The notes under the pieces were generated by a model. That model did not search any database. It saw only the letters and a program-made list of their open reading frames with translations, and was not told where the DNA came from. Below, piece after piece: positions 43,448 through 53,261 of a DNA stretch of 64,000 nt (its first letter is position 1; each line of letters starts with the position of its first letter). A program made the position numbers and the translations under genes. This DNA comes from Maribacter stanieri (GTDB taxonomy: Bacteria; Bacteroidota; Bacteroidia; Flavobacteriales; Flavobacteriaceae). The stretch is taken from positions 620,001-684,000 of the forward strand of contig NZ_FOYX01000003.1 in NCBI RefSeq assembly GCF_900112245.1, in the 5' to 3' direction.

Positions 43448-44233
43448 ATGAAGAAAGAGCGCTTTTGCTATTTAGTACGTTTACAATATTTGGGCTTTAG
43501 ATTTAATGGATGGCAGGTTCAACCCAAGCTACGCACAATTGCCGGGATGCTTAATAAAACGTTTACATTTTTATATCCAGATGAATCTTTTAAGATATTA
43601 GGAGCTGGTAGAACAGATGCAAAAGTATCTTCATTAGATGGTGCTTTTGAACTTTTTGTAGAGAAAGAGCTTGATGATCTTGACAATTTTATTTTAGATT
43701 TCAATAAGAATTTGCCGTCAGATATACGGTTACTTTCCATAAAACCTATTGATCAAGACTTTAATGTTATTAAGGATAGTAAAACAAAAGAGTATCATTA
43801 TTTTTTTTCCTTTGGATCTAAAAATCACCCGTTTAGTGCTCCTTTCATCACTAATTACATCGATCCATTAAATATAGAATTTATGATGGAAGGTGCCGAG
43901 TTATTTGAAGGTACACACGATTTTACCGTGTATACCGCATCTTTAAAACCAAATACAAAAACTGTACGTAAAATTGAATCTTGTAGCATTGTTGAAAATG
44001 ATATTTTGACAGCAAATTTCTTTCCCGAACATAGTTATATCTTAAAAATTAAAGGAAGCGGATTTATGAGGTATCAAATTCGAATGATAATGGGTGTGCT
44101 TGTTCAACTAGGTAAAAGTGAACTTTCACTTGAAGATATAAAAGCATCTTTACTAACAGGTTCTGAACTAAAATTAAATACCATAGCTCCTGGATCAGGA
44201 TTGATGTTGAATCAACTTCACTTTAATAAATAG
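43448..44233 (+). CDS. truA: tRNA pseudouridine synthase A-type enzyme
   Basis: A 261-residue pseudouridine synthase of the TruA family, which modifies U38-40 of the tRNA anticodon arm. Catalytic Asp57 is in the motif GAGRTDAKV; the N-terminal YLVRLQYLGFRFNGWQVQPK and the C-terminal GSGFMRYQIRMIMGVLVQLG match the family. The catalytic stretch reads AKVSS rather than the usual AGVHA, so it may be a diverged second copy with a changed target. Confidence 0.85.
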   Translation: MKKERFCYLVRLQYLGFRFNGWQVQPKLRTIAGMLNKTFTFLYPDESFKILGAGRTDAKVSSLDGAFELFVEKELDDLDNFILDFNKNLPSDIRLLSIKPIDQDFNVIKDSKTKEYHYFFSFGSKNHPFSAPFITNYIDPLNIEFMMEGAELFEGTHDFTVYTASLKPNTKTVRKIESCSIVENDILTANFFPEHSYILKIKGSGFMRYQIRMIMGVLVQLGKSELSLEDIKASLLTGSELKLNTIAPGSGLMLNQLHFNK

Positions 44234-44267
44234 GTTTTAGATTTAATATATTTATAAAAAATACTAC

Positions 44268-45362
44268 ATGGCTACAAATAAGAAGCTCAATTTCCCTAAG
44301 CGTAAAAAGAAAAAATCTCGCCAGCAAAATAAAATGGGTAAAGCTCCTGGAACCATTAGTTACATGGGCGATAAGGAACGTGGAGATAGTCTTATTTATA
44401 GTACCACATATAATGCCGACGGATTTGAAACTAAAGAATTTAAAGACTTAGAAGTTTTTATTAAAGAAGAACGTGCCGAAAAAATATCTTGGATCAATAT
44501 AGTGGGCATTTCAGACGAACCCTTTATAGAAAAGCTAGGAAAGCATTTTAATTTAAACCCGTTAGTTCTTGAAGATATTGTAAATACTGAGCAGCGACCT
44601 AAGATAGATGAGTATGACGATTATATTTTTGCGGTTTTTCGTATGCTTTATATAACTGAAGAAGATGAAATAGTGGGTGAACATGTAGCAATTGTTTTAC
44701 ATGAGAATACTGTTTTGGTTTTCCAAGAGGTAAAGGAAGATGTATTTGATGGTTTAAGAGGACGTATTACAGGTAAGCTTGGTCGTATTAGAAGTAGAGG
44801 TGCAGATTACTTATTCTTCGCCTTATTAGATGCAATCGTAGATAATTATTTTTTAGCCGTAGAAAACTTAAACAATAGAATTGAAATTTTAGAGGAAGAA
44901 GTCTATAATAATCCAGAACCTATTGTTGCAAAAAACATACAACAATTAAAAAAAGAAGTGCTAAAAATTAGAAGGTGGATATTCCCCGTAAAGGAATTAA
45001 TAAGCAGACTAATAGATACTGATAATCCACTAATAACCAAAGACACAAAATTATTTTTACGTGATGTTCATGATCATACCGTTGAAATCAATGAAAGTTT
45101 ACAAATATACCGCGAAATGTCCATGAGTTTAATGGAGATGTACATGAGTAATATGAGTAATAAAATGAACGAGGTAATGAAGGTATTAACCATTATGGCT
45201 TCTATTTTTATTCCGTTGACATTCATAGCCGGTATCTACGGAATGAACTTTGACCACATGCCAGAACTTCATTATGAATATGGTTACCAAGTAGTATGGG
45301 TAGTTATGATCGTTTTATTTATAGGTATGATGATTTATTTTAAAAAGAAAAAATGGTTGTAA
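44268..45362 (+). CDS. corA: CorA-type magnesium/cobalt transporter
   Basis: A 364-residue divalent-cation channel. A cytosolic alpha/beta domain (about 40-240) precedes long stalk helices (DAIVDNYFLAVENLNNRIEILEEEVY) and two C-terminal membrane helices; the signature selectivity motif is IYGMNFDHMPELHYEYGY (GMN near residue 327). The N-terminal 35 residues are very lysine-rich (KLNFPKRKKKKSRQQNKMG). No nearby gene suggests special regulation; 34 bases separate it from truA. Confidence 0.95.
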   Translation: MATNKKLNFPKRKKKKSRQQNKMGKAPGTISYMGDKERGDSLIYSTTYNADGFETKEFKDLEVFIKEERAEKISWINIVGISDEPFIEKLGKHFNLNPLVLEDIVNTEQRPKIDEYDDYIFAVFRMLYITEEDEIVGEHVAIVLHENTVLVFQEVKEDVFDGLRGRITGKLGRIRSRGADYLFFALLDAIVDNYFLAVENLNNRIEILEEEVYNNPEPIVAKNIQQLKKEVLKIRRWIFPVKELISRLIDTDNPLITKDTKLFLRDVHDHTVEINESLQIYREMSMSLMEMYMSNMSNKMNEVMKVLTIMASIFIPLTFIAGIYGMNFDHMPELHYEYGYQVVWVVMIVLFIGMMIYFKKKKWL

Positions 45363-45559
45363 TAGCATATTTCAAACTACCCAAAACAGACTATAACGCC
45401 TGCTATTAAAAGGAATCCAATTAAATATTAATTTATATGGGTCACTCATAAATTAACATTTCATATATCTTGCTGATGTCTAAAATACTAGACGTGAGTG
45501 ATTTAAATGCACAGTTTAAAACTACTTTTAAATCTAATTTAAATTTAAAAACAATACAT

Positions 45560-46102
45560 ATGAAAATGAAATCTGTTTATATGTCGCTTGTCGGAATGTT
45601 CTTGGTAACAGGAAGTCTAATGGCACAAGAGGAAAATCAAGAACTTTTAGATACCAAAATTTCAAAATCCTATACTATTAATGATGGTAAGAAATTGGTG
45701 AAGAATACAGTAGAAATTACGACTCAAAGACTTAATACTGTAGAAAGTGCAAAAGAAGATGCAGCAAAAATTGATCAAGATAGGGTAGTGGACAGTGTTT
45801 CCACTATTATTAAGACAGTACAAATTGATAATGATGACGATGATGAATTCGATGAGAAAATAGTTTTTAGCTATGAATCTAAAACGCCAGAAGATTTTGT
45901 ACTCGTTTCAAAAAATGATGAATTGGTTGTAGCCATGAACGAAGGAGAAAATTTAAAAATCGTAGAAAATGTGAGTTTAACAAGCAAAGAAACTACGAAT
46001 GATAAAACCACTTATGTTTTTACCAATGAGCATGGAGAAAATTTAGAATTTTTAGTTCAAGAATATAGCAAGCCCAATGAAACTGCTATGTTGGAAAAAT
46101 AA
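45560..46102 (+). CDS. secreted hypothetical protein
   Basis: A 180-residue exported protein: signal peptide MKMKSVYMSLVGMFLVTGSLMAQ with cleavage at AQ-EE, then an acidic, soluble beta-type body (IKTVQIDNDDDDEFDEKIVFSYESKTPEDFVLVSKNDELVVAM). The ATG at 45560 is chosen because the signal peptide starts there; the frame is open back to a TTG at 45470 but those residues do not fit. No domain is recognised. It stands alone and is closed by a strong terminator. Confidence 0.75.
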   Translation: MKMKSVYMSLVGMFLVTGSLMAQEENQELLDTKISKSYTINDGKKLVKNTVEITTQRLNTVESAKEDAAKIDQDRVVDSVSTIIKTVQIDNDDDDEFDEKIVFSYESKTPEDFVLVSKNDELVVAMNEGENLKIVENVSLTSKETTNDKTTYVFTNEHGENLEFLVQEYSKPNETAMLEK

Positions 46103-46125
46103 TTTTTCTTTCATTTATAGAATTG

Positions 46126-46153
46126 AAAAGAGCCGTATTCACGGCTCTTTTTT
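46126..46153. terminator. terminator between convergent genes
   Basis: AAAAGAGCCGT (46126-46136) pairs exactly with ACGGCTCTTTT (46141-46151), four-base loop, T run. Serves the secreted protein gene and, through the A-rich flank, cysM from the other side. Confidence 0.9.
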
Positions 46154-46174
46154 ATGTAAAATCTTAATTGTATC

Positions 46175-47059
46175 CTAATCAAACAAGTCAGAAGAAAGGT
46201 ATCTATCTCCTCGATCACAAACAATAGATACAATAACACCATGTTCTATCTCTTCTGCCAAACGTAATGCTACTGTGGCGGCACCACCACTGCTCATACC
46301 AGAAAAGATACCCTCTTCCTTAGCTAATCTTCTTGCCATGGTTTTAGCTTCAATTTCATTGACCTCCATAATACGGTCTACCTTTTTAGCATCAAATATT
46401 TTTGGTAAATATTCTTGAGGCCATTTGCGTATACCTGGTATGCTTGCATTATCACTTGGTTGTACACCTACAATTTGCACATCGTTATTCTTTTCTTTCA
46501 AATAGGTAGAAGTACCCATAATAGTCCCTGTAGTACCCATTGAGGAAACAAAGTGAGTAACCTTGCCTTCAGTGTCGTTCCATATTTCTGGACCGGTAGT
46601 TTTGTAATGGGCCTTCCAGTTATTTGGATTTCCAAATTGGTTCATCATTATGTAACCCTCATTTGCAACTTTACTTTCCGCATAATCTCGCGCACCTTCA
46701 ATACCTACATCAGAAGAGGTCAACGTAACTTTTGCACCATACGCCCTCATCGTTTGCACACGTTCTTTAGTCGCGTTTTCTGGCATCACTAATTCAATAT
46801 CAAGTCCGTATACTCCGGCTATCATTGCTAAAGCAATACCTGTATTACCACTTGTTGCTTCAATTAATTTATCATTAACCGTAAAATCTCCATTATCAAA
46901 TCCGGTTTTGATCATATTGTAAGCTGCACGATCTTTTACGCTACCGCCAGGATTATGACCTTCCATTTTAAAATATAAAGAGACATTAGGATTTGTATTC
47001 AGAACTCTTGACTTTACCAATGGTGTATTGCCAATAAGCGATAGTAATGATTTAGACAT
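46175..47059 (-). CDS. cysM: cysteine synthase (CysM type)
   Basis: PLP-dependent O-acetylserine sulfhydrylase, the last step of cysteine synthesis. The 294-residue form fits Cys[16 protein letters not shown] Lys42 in [39 protein letters not shown], and [14 protein letters not shown]. The ATG at 47059 ([13 protein letters not shown]) is the real start; the open frame upstream runs through cysE in another frame. It overlaps cysE by eight bases, so serine acetylation and sulfhydrylation are made together. Confidence 0.96.
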   Translation of the reverse strand: MSKSLLSLIGNTPLVKSRVLNTNPNVSLYFKMEGHNPGGSVKDRAAYNMIKTGFDNGDFTVNDKLIEATSGNTGIALAMIAGVYGLDIELVMPENATKERVQTMRAYGAKVTLTSSDVGIEGARDYAESKVANEGYIMMNQFGNPNNWKAHYKTTGPEIWNDTEGKVTHFVSSMGTTGTIMGTSTYLKEKNNDVQIVGVQPSDNASIPGIRKWPQEYLPKIFDAKKVDRIMEVNEIEAKTMARRLAKEEGIFSGMSSGGAATVALRLAEEIEHGVIVSIVCDRGDRYLSSDLFD

Positions 47060-47843
47060 GGGGTAATGTTTTAATTTTAATTTCTGGGGTATGAAAAACT
47101 GTAGAATGGGGTGGAACCGTTGATGTAATCCAAGCGTTGCCGCCAATGACACTATTTGCACCAATTATAGTGTCTCCACCTAATATAGTAGCATTAGCAT
47201 ATATGGTTACATTATTTTCAATTGTTGGATGACGTTTAGTCTTCTGTAAATTTTTAGCAACAAATAAGCCGCCTAGGGTTACACCTTGGTAAATCTTGAC
47301 ATCATTTTTAATAATCGCAGTTTCACCAATAACAACACCCGTACCATGATCAATATGAAAAGATTTTCCTATTTGTGCTCCAGGGTTAATATCAACGCCA
47401 GTTTGCCTATGTGCGTACTCCGTCATCAAACGTGGTACAAGAGGAAATCCGGTCTTATAAAGTTCATGTGCCAATCTATATACAGATATAGCATAGAAAC
47501 CAGGATAAGCCATATAAACCTCTTCAATAGACAATGAGGCGGGATCACAGTTTACGGTTGCCTCAGCATCAAGATTTAAACTCTCTAGAACTGAAGGCAA
47601 TTTCTCTACATAATTCTCCCATACTTTTTTGCATGGCTTTTCACTTTCCCAGCAAGCCATATCTACAAGCTCATCAAACTGTTTTTCTAGTTTTTCAAGA
47701 CTTTCCGCTACAGGGGTTTCAATATCAAACAGCATGTAAAAAAGAAGGTCGGTAAATTTCTCCGTATTCTTTTTTAAACGAAATCTAAGATTAGGCTGTT
47801 TCTTGTGCGTATTAATTTTTTCGATTATCGATCGATGGTCCAT
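47052..47843 (-). CDS. cysE: serine O-acetyltransferase
   Basis: Activates serine with acetyl-CoA to O-acetylserine for CysM. The 263-residue protein has the helical N-terminal part (1-120) and the left-handed beta-helix with catalytic residues in [33 protein letters not shown], then the [10 protein letters not shown] and [13 protein letters not shown] end. The short C-terminus ([13 protein letters not shown]) may carry the CysK-binding tail only in part. Coupled to cysM. Confidence 0.95.
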   Translation of the reverse strand: MDHRSIIEKINTHKKQPNLRFRLKKNTEKFTDLLFYMLFDIETPVAESLEKLEKQFDELVDMACWESEKPCKKVWENYVEKLPSVLESLNLDAEATVNCDPASLSIEEVYMAYPGFYAISVYRLAHELYKTGFPLVPRLMTEYAHRQTGVDINPGAQIGKSFHIDHGTGVVIGETAIIKNDVKIYQGVTLGGLFVAKNLQKTKRHPTIENNVTIYANATILGGDTIIGANSVIGGNAWITSTVPPHSTVFHTPEIKIKTLPHV

Positions 47844-47862
47844 GTATATTGATTGTGTTCAT

Positions 47863-47870
47863 CAAAATTA
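47863..47870 (-). promoter_or_regulatory. possible -7 box upstream of cysE
   Basis: On the minus strand TAATTTTG, an exact TAnnTTTG match, 20 bases before the cysE ATG. A good -33 box is not seen. Confidence 0.35.
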
Positions 47871-47938
47871 ACCAAATAACTAAAAGTAGTTCTCATGTTA
47901 TGGTTAACTTTAGCTTAAAATAACAAGAGTTAGGTCGT

Positions 47939-48619
47939 ATGTTAGAATCGAATATTACAAAAAGTACACTTCAATTTTTAAATACCTTAAAGAAAAACAA
48001 TAATAGAGATTGGTTTGCTGAGCATAAATCTGATTTTAAAGTAGAAGAAGTAAAGGTAAAAAGCTTTTTTAATCATGTGCTTGAAATGCTACAAACCCAT
48101 GATGAAATTGAAAAACTAAAAGTATTTAGAATTTATAGAGATGTTCGTTTTTCTAAAAATAAGACACCTTATAAGCATAATTTTTCGGCATCTTTCTCTA
48201 GAGCAGGTCAACATAGACGTGGTGGGTACTATTTACAAATAGAACCTGGCAATAGTTTTATAGCAACAGGATTTTGGAATCCTGAAAAAAATGATTTGTT
48301 ACGTATAAGAAAAGAATGGGAAATAGATACCAGTGACCTTGTAGAAATCATTGATAATGAAAAGTTTAAAAAAGTTTGGGGACCCTTGGTTGGCGATGAA
48401 CTAAAAACAGCACCAAAAGGTTTTGATAAGGAAGACCCAAACATTGAATTCATTCGTAAAAAGCAATTTATTTTTGTAAAAAGCTTTACGGATAAAGAAG
48501 TTTTGACAAATGATTTTGCAAAACAAGTAAATGATTGTTTTGTGACTATTCGCCCATATTTTGATTTAATGAGTAATATACTTACCACTAATTTAAATGG
48601 CGAGTCGTTACTAGACTAA
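47939..48619 (+). CDS. DUF2461-family protein
   Basis: A 226-residue protein of the DUF2461/TIGR02453 family: LQFLNTLKKNNNRDWFAEHKSDF, VFRIYRDVRFSKNKTPYKHNFSASFSR, GGYYLQIEPGNSFIATGFWNPE. Function unknown although the family is widespread and cytosolic. The ATG at 47939 is placed right at the family start. Its 3' end overlaps the convergent minus-strand gene by nine bases, so there is no room for a terminator of its own. Confidence 0.92.
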   Translation: MLESNITKSTLQFLNTLKKNNNRDWFAEHKSDFKVEEVKVKSFFNHVLEMLQTHDEIEKLKVFRIYRDVRFSKNKTPYKHNFSASFSRAGQHRRGGYYLQIEPGNSFIATGFWNPEKNDLLRIRKEWEIDTSDLVEIIDNEKFKKVWGPLVGDELKTAPKGFDKEDPNIEFIRKKQFIFVKSFTDKEVLTNDFAKQVNDCFVTIRPYFDLMSNILTTNLNGESLLD

Positions 48620-49015
48620 CTCATACTTATCAAAATATTGAATTTGATCTTCTAATCTTTTTATAACCATATTCATCATACGTTTATTTAGCGCTGAAGA
48701 ATTTTGAATATAGATTTCATACTCATCAACAGTAAGTTGACCTATAATCATACCCTTCAAGGAGTTTCTTAGTTTTACATCCTTTTGAATGGCTTTGGTA
48801 ATATATTCCATACGTTTTTCTAGCTTTAACTCATAAAACGTATTCTTCATTTTTTTGATGTAATTCTTAAAAGAAGCTAATAATAAGTCGTTTTGAAGTT
48901 TAATAATAGGTCTTAAAGTTTGGTTCTGAAAACGTTCATCATCACTCATTTCAGGCATTATTTTGGCAGAGGCAATTAAAGGGCGTATCGATAGCAATTT
49001 CTGTGTCCTGTCCAT
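48611..49015 (-). CDS. conserved hypothetical helical protein
   Basis: A 134-residue, mainly helical soluble protein: MDRTQKLLSIRPLIASAKIMP, DDERFQNQTLRPIIKLQNDLLLASFKNYIKKMKNTFYEL, LRNSLKGMIIGQLTVDEYEIY. It matches a set of Flavobacterial proteins sometimes labelled glyoxalase, although no VOC fold is visible, so I keep it as unknown. The 3' end overlaps the DUF2461 gene. Confidence 0.75.
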   Translation of the reverse strand: MDRTQKLLSIRPLIASAKIMPEMSDDERFQNQTLRPIIKLQNDLLLASFKNYIKKMKNTFYELKLEKRMEYITKAIQKDVKLRNSLKGMIIGQLTVDEYEIYIQNSSALNKRMMNMVIKRLEDQIQYFDKYELV

Positions 49016-49231
49016 TATATTTTGATTTTACTTAAAGGTACGTATTAGATAAAACCCATTTGTTAAGGCATTAATAAGTTTTAAACCTGTTATAAACAAT
49101 GAAGTTAGCATCAAAAAAAGAGGAGTAAAATTAAGGGTATAATAATTCTGTTAAGAGACAATTATTAATTTATAAGTTATTAATTGTTCAATTGCTTCGA
49201 TTAGTAAATCGTTACACTAACTGAGACAAAA

Positions 49232-49263
49232 TTGTATTTTTCTTTATTTACGAACTAACTTTG
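49232..49263 (+). promoter_or_regulatory. promoter of the thioesterase gene
   Basis: TTG at 49232-49234, a 21-base spacer, then TAACTTTG at 49256-49263, an exact -7 match. It overlaps an upstream TTG codon of the thioesterase frame, which supports the ATG at 49291 as the start. Confidence 0.5.
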
Positions 49264-49290
49264 CAAAGTAAATTTTCAAAAGATAAGACT

Positions 49291-49692
49291 ATGAGATTTC
49301 ATACTAGAAAATTAGTAAAACCTGGTGACCTTAACTCTAATGGTACTTTATTTGGAGGTCAGTTACTGGCATGGATAGATGAGGAAGCCGCACTTTACGC
49401 CATTATTCAACTAGAAAACGGAAAAATTGTAACTAAATATATGTCCGAAATAAATTTCATGAGCGCCGCTGTTAAAGGTGACGTTATTGAAATTGGTATT
49501 GAAGTTGTAAAATTTGGTAAAACATCGTTAACCTTAAACTGCGAGGTTCGTAATAAAATGAACCACGAAACAATTGTTACCGTAGACAATATTATAATGG
49601 TAAACCTTGGCGAAAATGGAAAACCTAAGCCACATGGTAAAACAAAAATTGAATTCGTAAAAGATCGTTTGGCAGCAATGGGTGAAGATTAA
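49291..49692 (+). CDS. acyl-CoA thioesterase, hotdog fold
   Basis: A 133-residue single hotdog domain of the YciA/cytosolic acyl-CoA hydrolase group: RKLVKPGDLNSNGTLFGGQLLAWIDEEAALYA, with Asn-Gly-x-x-F-G-G and the helix Asp-Glu catalytic acids, and SEINFMSAAVKGDVIEIGIEVVKFGKTSLT. Start at ATG 49291; an earlier TTG at 49261 lies inside the promoter. Four bases of its end overlap the convergent dipeptidase gene. Confidence 0.92.
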   Translation: MRFHTRKLVKPGDLNSNGTLFGGQLLAWIDEEAALYAIIQLENGKIVTKYMSEINFMSAAVKGDVIEIGIEVVKFGKTSLTLNCEVRNKMNHETIVTVDNIIMVNLGENGKPKPHGKTKIEFVKDRLAAMGED

Positions 49693-50978
49693 CTTTCACC
49701 CATTTCTTTTGCAACAGCTTGCACCTTGTCAAGTACTCTCATAAGGTTTCCGCCCCATAATTTTGCTATTTCTTCTTCTGTATAACCGCGTTCTACAAGT
49801 TCTAATGTTACATTGAATGTTTCAGAAGCATCGTTCCAACCTTCTATACCGCCACCGCCATCAAAATCCGAACTAATACCCACATAATCTATACCTATTA
49901 GTTTTACCATATAGTCTATGTGGTTAACAAAATCGGCTACATTAACTGCTTCTGGTGCATCTTCTTTATTTGCTGCCAATTCCTTACCTATTTTAAGAAC
50001 CTTTGGATAGTTTTCCATAAAAGTTTCTTTATCGGAATCTGATAAACTAGAAATCTGAGAACGCTCGTACCAAGCTATATCTAATGAATCTGCTACTTGC
50101 TGATAAATAGATTTCATGAAAGCTGCTCTTGCTTCATGCTTTTCGGTGTTTAGATAAGAGCTAAACGCAACAGTTTGTACGACTCCGCCATTTTCTTTCA
50201 TCATCATTAATTGCTCGTCATCTAAGTTTCTGCTATGACCACATAAAGCTCTTGCCGATGAATGAGAAGCTATAATAGGCGCTTTTGATAATGAAATCAT
50301 TTGTTTCATAGCTTCTTTAGATGGGTGAGATACATCAATCATAATTCCCAATCTATTCATCTCTTTTACAGCTTCTTTTCCTAAATCACTTAATCCATTA
50401 TGTAACCATGTATCATCGGCTTCACCGGTATTGGAATCTGAAAATTGACTATGACCATTATGTGCCAATGAAATATAGCGTGCGCCTAAATTGTAATAGT
50501 TTTCAAACTCACTCATATCAGTTCCTATAGGGTAGGCGTTTTCTACACCGATCATAGCAGCTTTTTTACCAGAACCAACTATACGTTTTACATCTTTAGA
50601 AGTTAAGGCCAATTCTATTTGGTCTGGAGCAATTTCTTCACAAAGCTTATGAATTGCTTCAAATTTTTGAATTGCATTTTCTTTTGCTTTTGCATAACCT
50701 TCATCTGTAAGGGTGTCTTGCCCAGTATATACTATTAACCAAGAGACGTCTAAACCACCTTCTTTCATCTTAGGTATATTAACCTGAGTTTCTAGTTTCT
50801 GAGTGTAATTTATACTGTCTGTAAAGTTCTTGATATTAATGTCATTATGGGTATCTATCGTAATAACATCTTCATGTATTCGCTGTGCTTTTTCAAGCGT
50901 AGTTTCTACAATCTTTTCTTTTTTTTCTGCACAGGAAATTGCAGTTATAAAACACATAAAATAGATAAGCTGCTTCAT
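49689..50978 (-). CDS. membrane dipeptidase, family M19 (renal dipeptidase-like) lipoprotein
   Basis: A 429-residue zinc amidohydrolase exported as a lipoprotein (FITAISC, Cys16). Family motifs: IDTHNDINI with metal ligands His44 and Asp46, AMIGVENAYPIG with the bridging Glu, ARYISLAHNGHSQFSDS, IMIDVSHPSKEAMKQMI, APIIASHSSARALCGHSRN, and GISSDFDGGG. Acts outside the cytoplasm on dipeptides, probably for peptide uptake or envelope recycling. Confidence 0.94.
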   Translation of the reverse strand: MKQLIYFMCFITAISCAEKKEKIVETTLEKAQRIHEDVITIDTHNDINIKNFTDSINYTQKLETQVNIPKMKEGGLDVSWLIVYTGQDTLTDEGYAKAKENAIQKFEAIHKLCEEIAPDQIELALTSKDVKRIVGSGKKAAMIGVENAYPIGTDMSEFENYYNLGARYISLAHNGHSQFSDSNTGEADDTWLHNGLSDLGKEAVKEMNRLGIMIDVSHPSKEAMKQMISLSKAPIIASHSSARALCGHSRNLDDEQLMMMKENGGVVQTVAFSSYLNTEKHEARAAFMKSIYQQVADSLDIAWYERSQISSLSDSDKETFMENYPKVLKIGKELAANKEDAPEAVNVADFVNHIDYMVKLIGIDYVGISSDFDGGGGIEGWNDASETFNVTLELVERGYTEEEIAKLWGGNLMRVLDKVQAVAKEMGES

Positions 50979-51019
50979 AGAGTATGTTTAGACCTACAAT
51001 TTAGGGGTATTCACAACAA

Positions 51020-51063
51020 ATAACCACTCTTAGAGAACATTTTATTGTTCACACAGAGGTTAT
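51020..51063. promoter_or_regulatory. nested dyad upstream of the hybrid kinase operon
   Basis: ATAACC (51020-51025) with GGTTAT (51058-51063) and, inside, GAACA (51035-51039) with TGTTC (51046-51050), nearly concentric. About 57 bases before the first gene of the export-type operon; possibly an operator. The stems are short. Confidence 0.3.
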
Positions 51064-51120
51064 GGTGCATTTTTAGATAATTATAAATAAAAGCCCCCAT
51101 AAACTAAAGAATACTTATTT

Positions 51121-52881
51121 ATGCCAATTTCAAAAACTAAGGATTTACTTGGTCAATTATCTCAACTAGAAAGAACTGTTAGTGAATTCTCTTTCGAGGA
51201 ATTAAGTGCCGATGAAGCTAAGGTGTTAAAAGACTCTTTTAATACGTTTAGATCTAGTTTGGAAAAACATATTTATGAATCTAAGGAAGCGAACAGTATT
51301 CCGCAGAAAAAGGAGTCTGTTGCTGTAAATGGTCAAGATATTTCTCAAAAAAAATTCATAGCGCATATAAGTCATGAAATAAGAACACCTCTAAACAGTA
51401 TTATTGGCTATGCCAATCTTTTGAATGATGAAAGATTAACTCAAGGACAGCATAAAAAGGTGGATGCCATAAAATTTGCATCTAATACACTTTTGAAACT
51501 TATTAATGAAGTTCTAGAATATTCTAAAATTTCTTCTGGTAATACCAATTTTGAAACTGTAGATTTTAATCTGCATAGTTTACTCAAAGATGTTATGTTT
51601 TTATGTGAAACTTTGGTTTTAGATAGAAAAATAGAGTTGCTTATTGATATTGATGAAAATGTGCCTAAAATAGTAAAAGGAGATCCATCTAAACTTTCTC
51701 AAGTTCTTTTAAACCTCTTAGGTAATTCTGTGAAATTTGTTGAAAACGGTTTTATAAAGCTTGAAGTTTTTTCTAAAGAATCTTCAGATAACGATTGTAT
51801 GTTACAATTTTCTGTTGCCGATACTGGTATTGGTATTTCATCTGAAAAAGTTAATACAATTTTCGATCAATATACGCAGGCAGAAAATGATACTTCTAGT
51901 AAATATGGTGGTACCGGACTAGGTTTAACCATTACAAAAGAGATTATAGAGAAACTTAATGGAGAGATAGAAATTGAAAGTGTTCTAGATAAAGGAACTA
52001 CAGTAACTTTTAGATTGCCTTACCCTTACGGCAGTACATCTGGTGTTGTAAATAAATCAGTAAACGAAAATTATAAATTAAAGGACGGTAAATTATTAGC
52101 TGGTACCGAGATAATGGTGTTTGAAGACAATCAAATGAATCAGCTTTTAATAGTTGAACAATTGACCAAATGGGGTTGCAGAGTACACACAAATTTTACA
52201 CTTGATAAAGGACTGGAAATTTTAGCTGCCAATAATATTGACCTTATCCTTATGGATTTGAAAATGCCCAATCTAAACGGATTTGAGGTTTCTAAAGTAA
52301 TTAGAGGTAACGATAACTCCAATATAAATTCAATACCTATTGTTGCCTTTAGTGCAGATTTCACTGAAAGAGACAGTAAAGAATGTAAAGAAATAGGGAT
52401 AAATGATTTTCTCCTTAAACCATACACCTTAGAAGATTTAATGACGGCCATAGTAAAGAATAAGAGAAAGAAAGTTGAACCTTTAGAGTTTGCCTCAATA
52501 TTGCAGAAACCAATGATAGAACCAAAAGAAACCACGGTAGTTGACCTTACAAGTCTTTTAAAAGATTGTTTTGGAGAGATTGATATGTTAAATGAACTTG
52601 TAAAGCTTTTTAAGCTTAATGCCATTGAGTTCATTGGTAATGTAAAAGTGCATTTACAGACCGAGGATTTAAATCAGATTGCATTATCCGCCCATAAGCT
52701 AAAGGCTGGGTTTGCGATGATTAAAGCTGATGGTATGCGTAGCTTAATTGTCGAACTTGAAGTTAGCTGCAAATCGAATAAGCCAAATAAGGTAAGAGAG
52801 TTGTATCAAGCTTTTTTAAACGATTATCCACTATTGGAAGAAAATCTGACCGATGCGTTGAAATCATTGAACAAGAAGTAA
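51121..52881 (+). CDS. hybrid histidine kinase with receiver and Hpt domains
   Basis: A 586-residue soluble three-module kinase without membrane helix or recognisable sensor. Residues 1-75 are helical, with coiled-coil character. HisKA with His85 (AHISHEIRTPLNSIIGY), HATPase to about 305 (NLLGNSVKFVENG, DTGIGIS, GGTGLGLTI), a receiver domain (about 330-450, Asp379 in LILMDLKMPN), and an Hpt domain with His525 (SAHKLKAGFAMI). It can run its own His-Asp-His relay, most simply to the single-receiver protein encoded one base downstream. Confidence 0.95.
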   Translation: MPISKTKDLLGQLSQLERTVSEFSFEELSADEAKVLKDSFNTFRSSLEKHIYESKEANSIPQKKESVAVNGQDISQKKFIAHISHEIRTPLNSIIGYANLLNDERLTQGQHKKVDAIKFASNTLLKLINEVLEYSKISSGNTNFETVDFNLHSLLKDVMFLCETLVLDRKIELLIDIDENVPKIVKGDPSKLSQVLLNLLGNSVKFVENGFIKLEVFSKESSDNDCMLQFSVADTGIGISSEKVNTIFDQYTQAENDTSSKYGGTGLGLTITKEIIEKLNGEIEIESVLDKGTTVTFRLPYPYGSTSGVVNKSVNENYKLKDGKLLAGTEIMVFEDNQMNQLLIVEQLTKWGCRVHTNFTLDKGLEILAANNIDLILMDLKMPNLNGFEVSKVIRGNDNSNINSIPIVAFSADFTERDSKECKEIGINDFLLKPYTLEDLMTAIVKNKRKKVEPLEFASILQKPMIEPKETTVVDLTSLLKDCFGEIDMLNELVKLFKLNAIEFIGNVKVHLQTEDLNQIALSAHKLKAGFAMIKADGMRSLIVELEVSCKSNKPNKVRELYQAFLNDYPLLEENLTDALKSLNKK

Positions 52882-52882
52882 T

Positions 52883-53248
52883 ATGAGCAAACGTGTACTA
52901 CTAGCAGATGACGACCAACTTTTGGCTTCCTTATTAAATTTTAGGTTAAAGAAAGGTGGGTACTCTGTACATCATTCTGTTAATGGTAAAGAGGTAAAAG
53001 AGTATTTACAAAAAGAAATGCCAGACATTATTGTCAGTGATATTATGATGCCATATTTTTCTGGTATTGAGCTCATTGACTATGTCAGAAACGAACTAAA
53101 ATCAAAAACGCCTATTATAATTATTTCATCTGCAGGTAATGAACAGAACGTTCTTACTGCATTTGAATTAGGTGCAAACGATTTCATTACTAAACCAGTA
53201 AGTCCAACAGAATTATTAGTACGCATAGCAAGAGAGATAAATAAGTAA
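52883..53248 (+). CDS. single-domain response regulator
   Basis: A 121-residue stand-alone receiver domain: acid pocket LLADDDQLL, phospho-acceptor Asp53 (IIVSDIMMPYFSG), and the Lys in FITKPVSPTELLVRI. No output domain, so it must act by binding another protein; candidates are the HEAT-repeat membrane protein or glycosyltransferase next in the operon. One base after the hybrid kinase stop. Confidence 0.93.
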   Translation: MSKRVLLADDDQLLASLLNFRLKKGGYSVHHSVNGKEVKEYLQKEMPDIIVSDIMMPYFSGIELIDYVRNELKSKTPIIIISSAGNEQNVLTAFELGANDFITKPVSPTELLVRIAREINK

Positions 53249-53261
53249 CCCAAAACACCAT

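Noticed and set aside
45470-45559. TTG start giving the secreted protein 30 more residues
   Set aside because: A clean signal peptide begins at ATG 45560; the longer form would bury it.
47060-47164. Longer cysM start extending 105 bases into cysE
   Set aside because: The added residues are the cysE coding sequence read in another frame and do not resemble cysteine synthase; [13 protein letters not shown] is the standard start.
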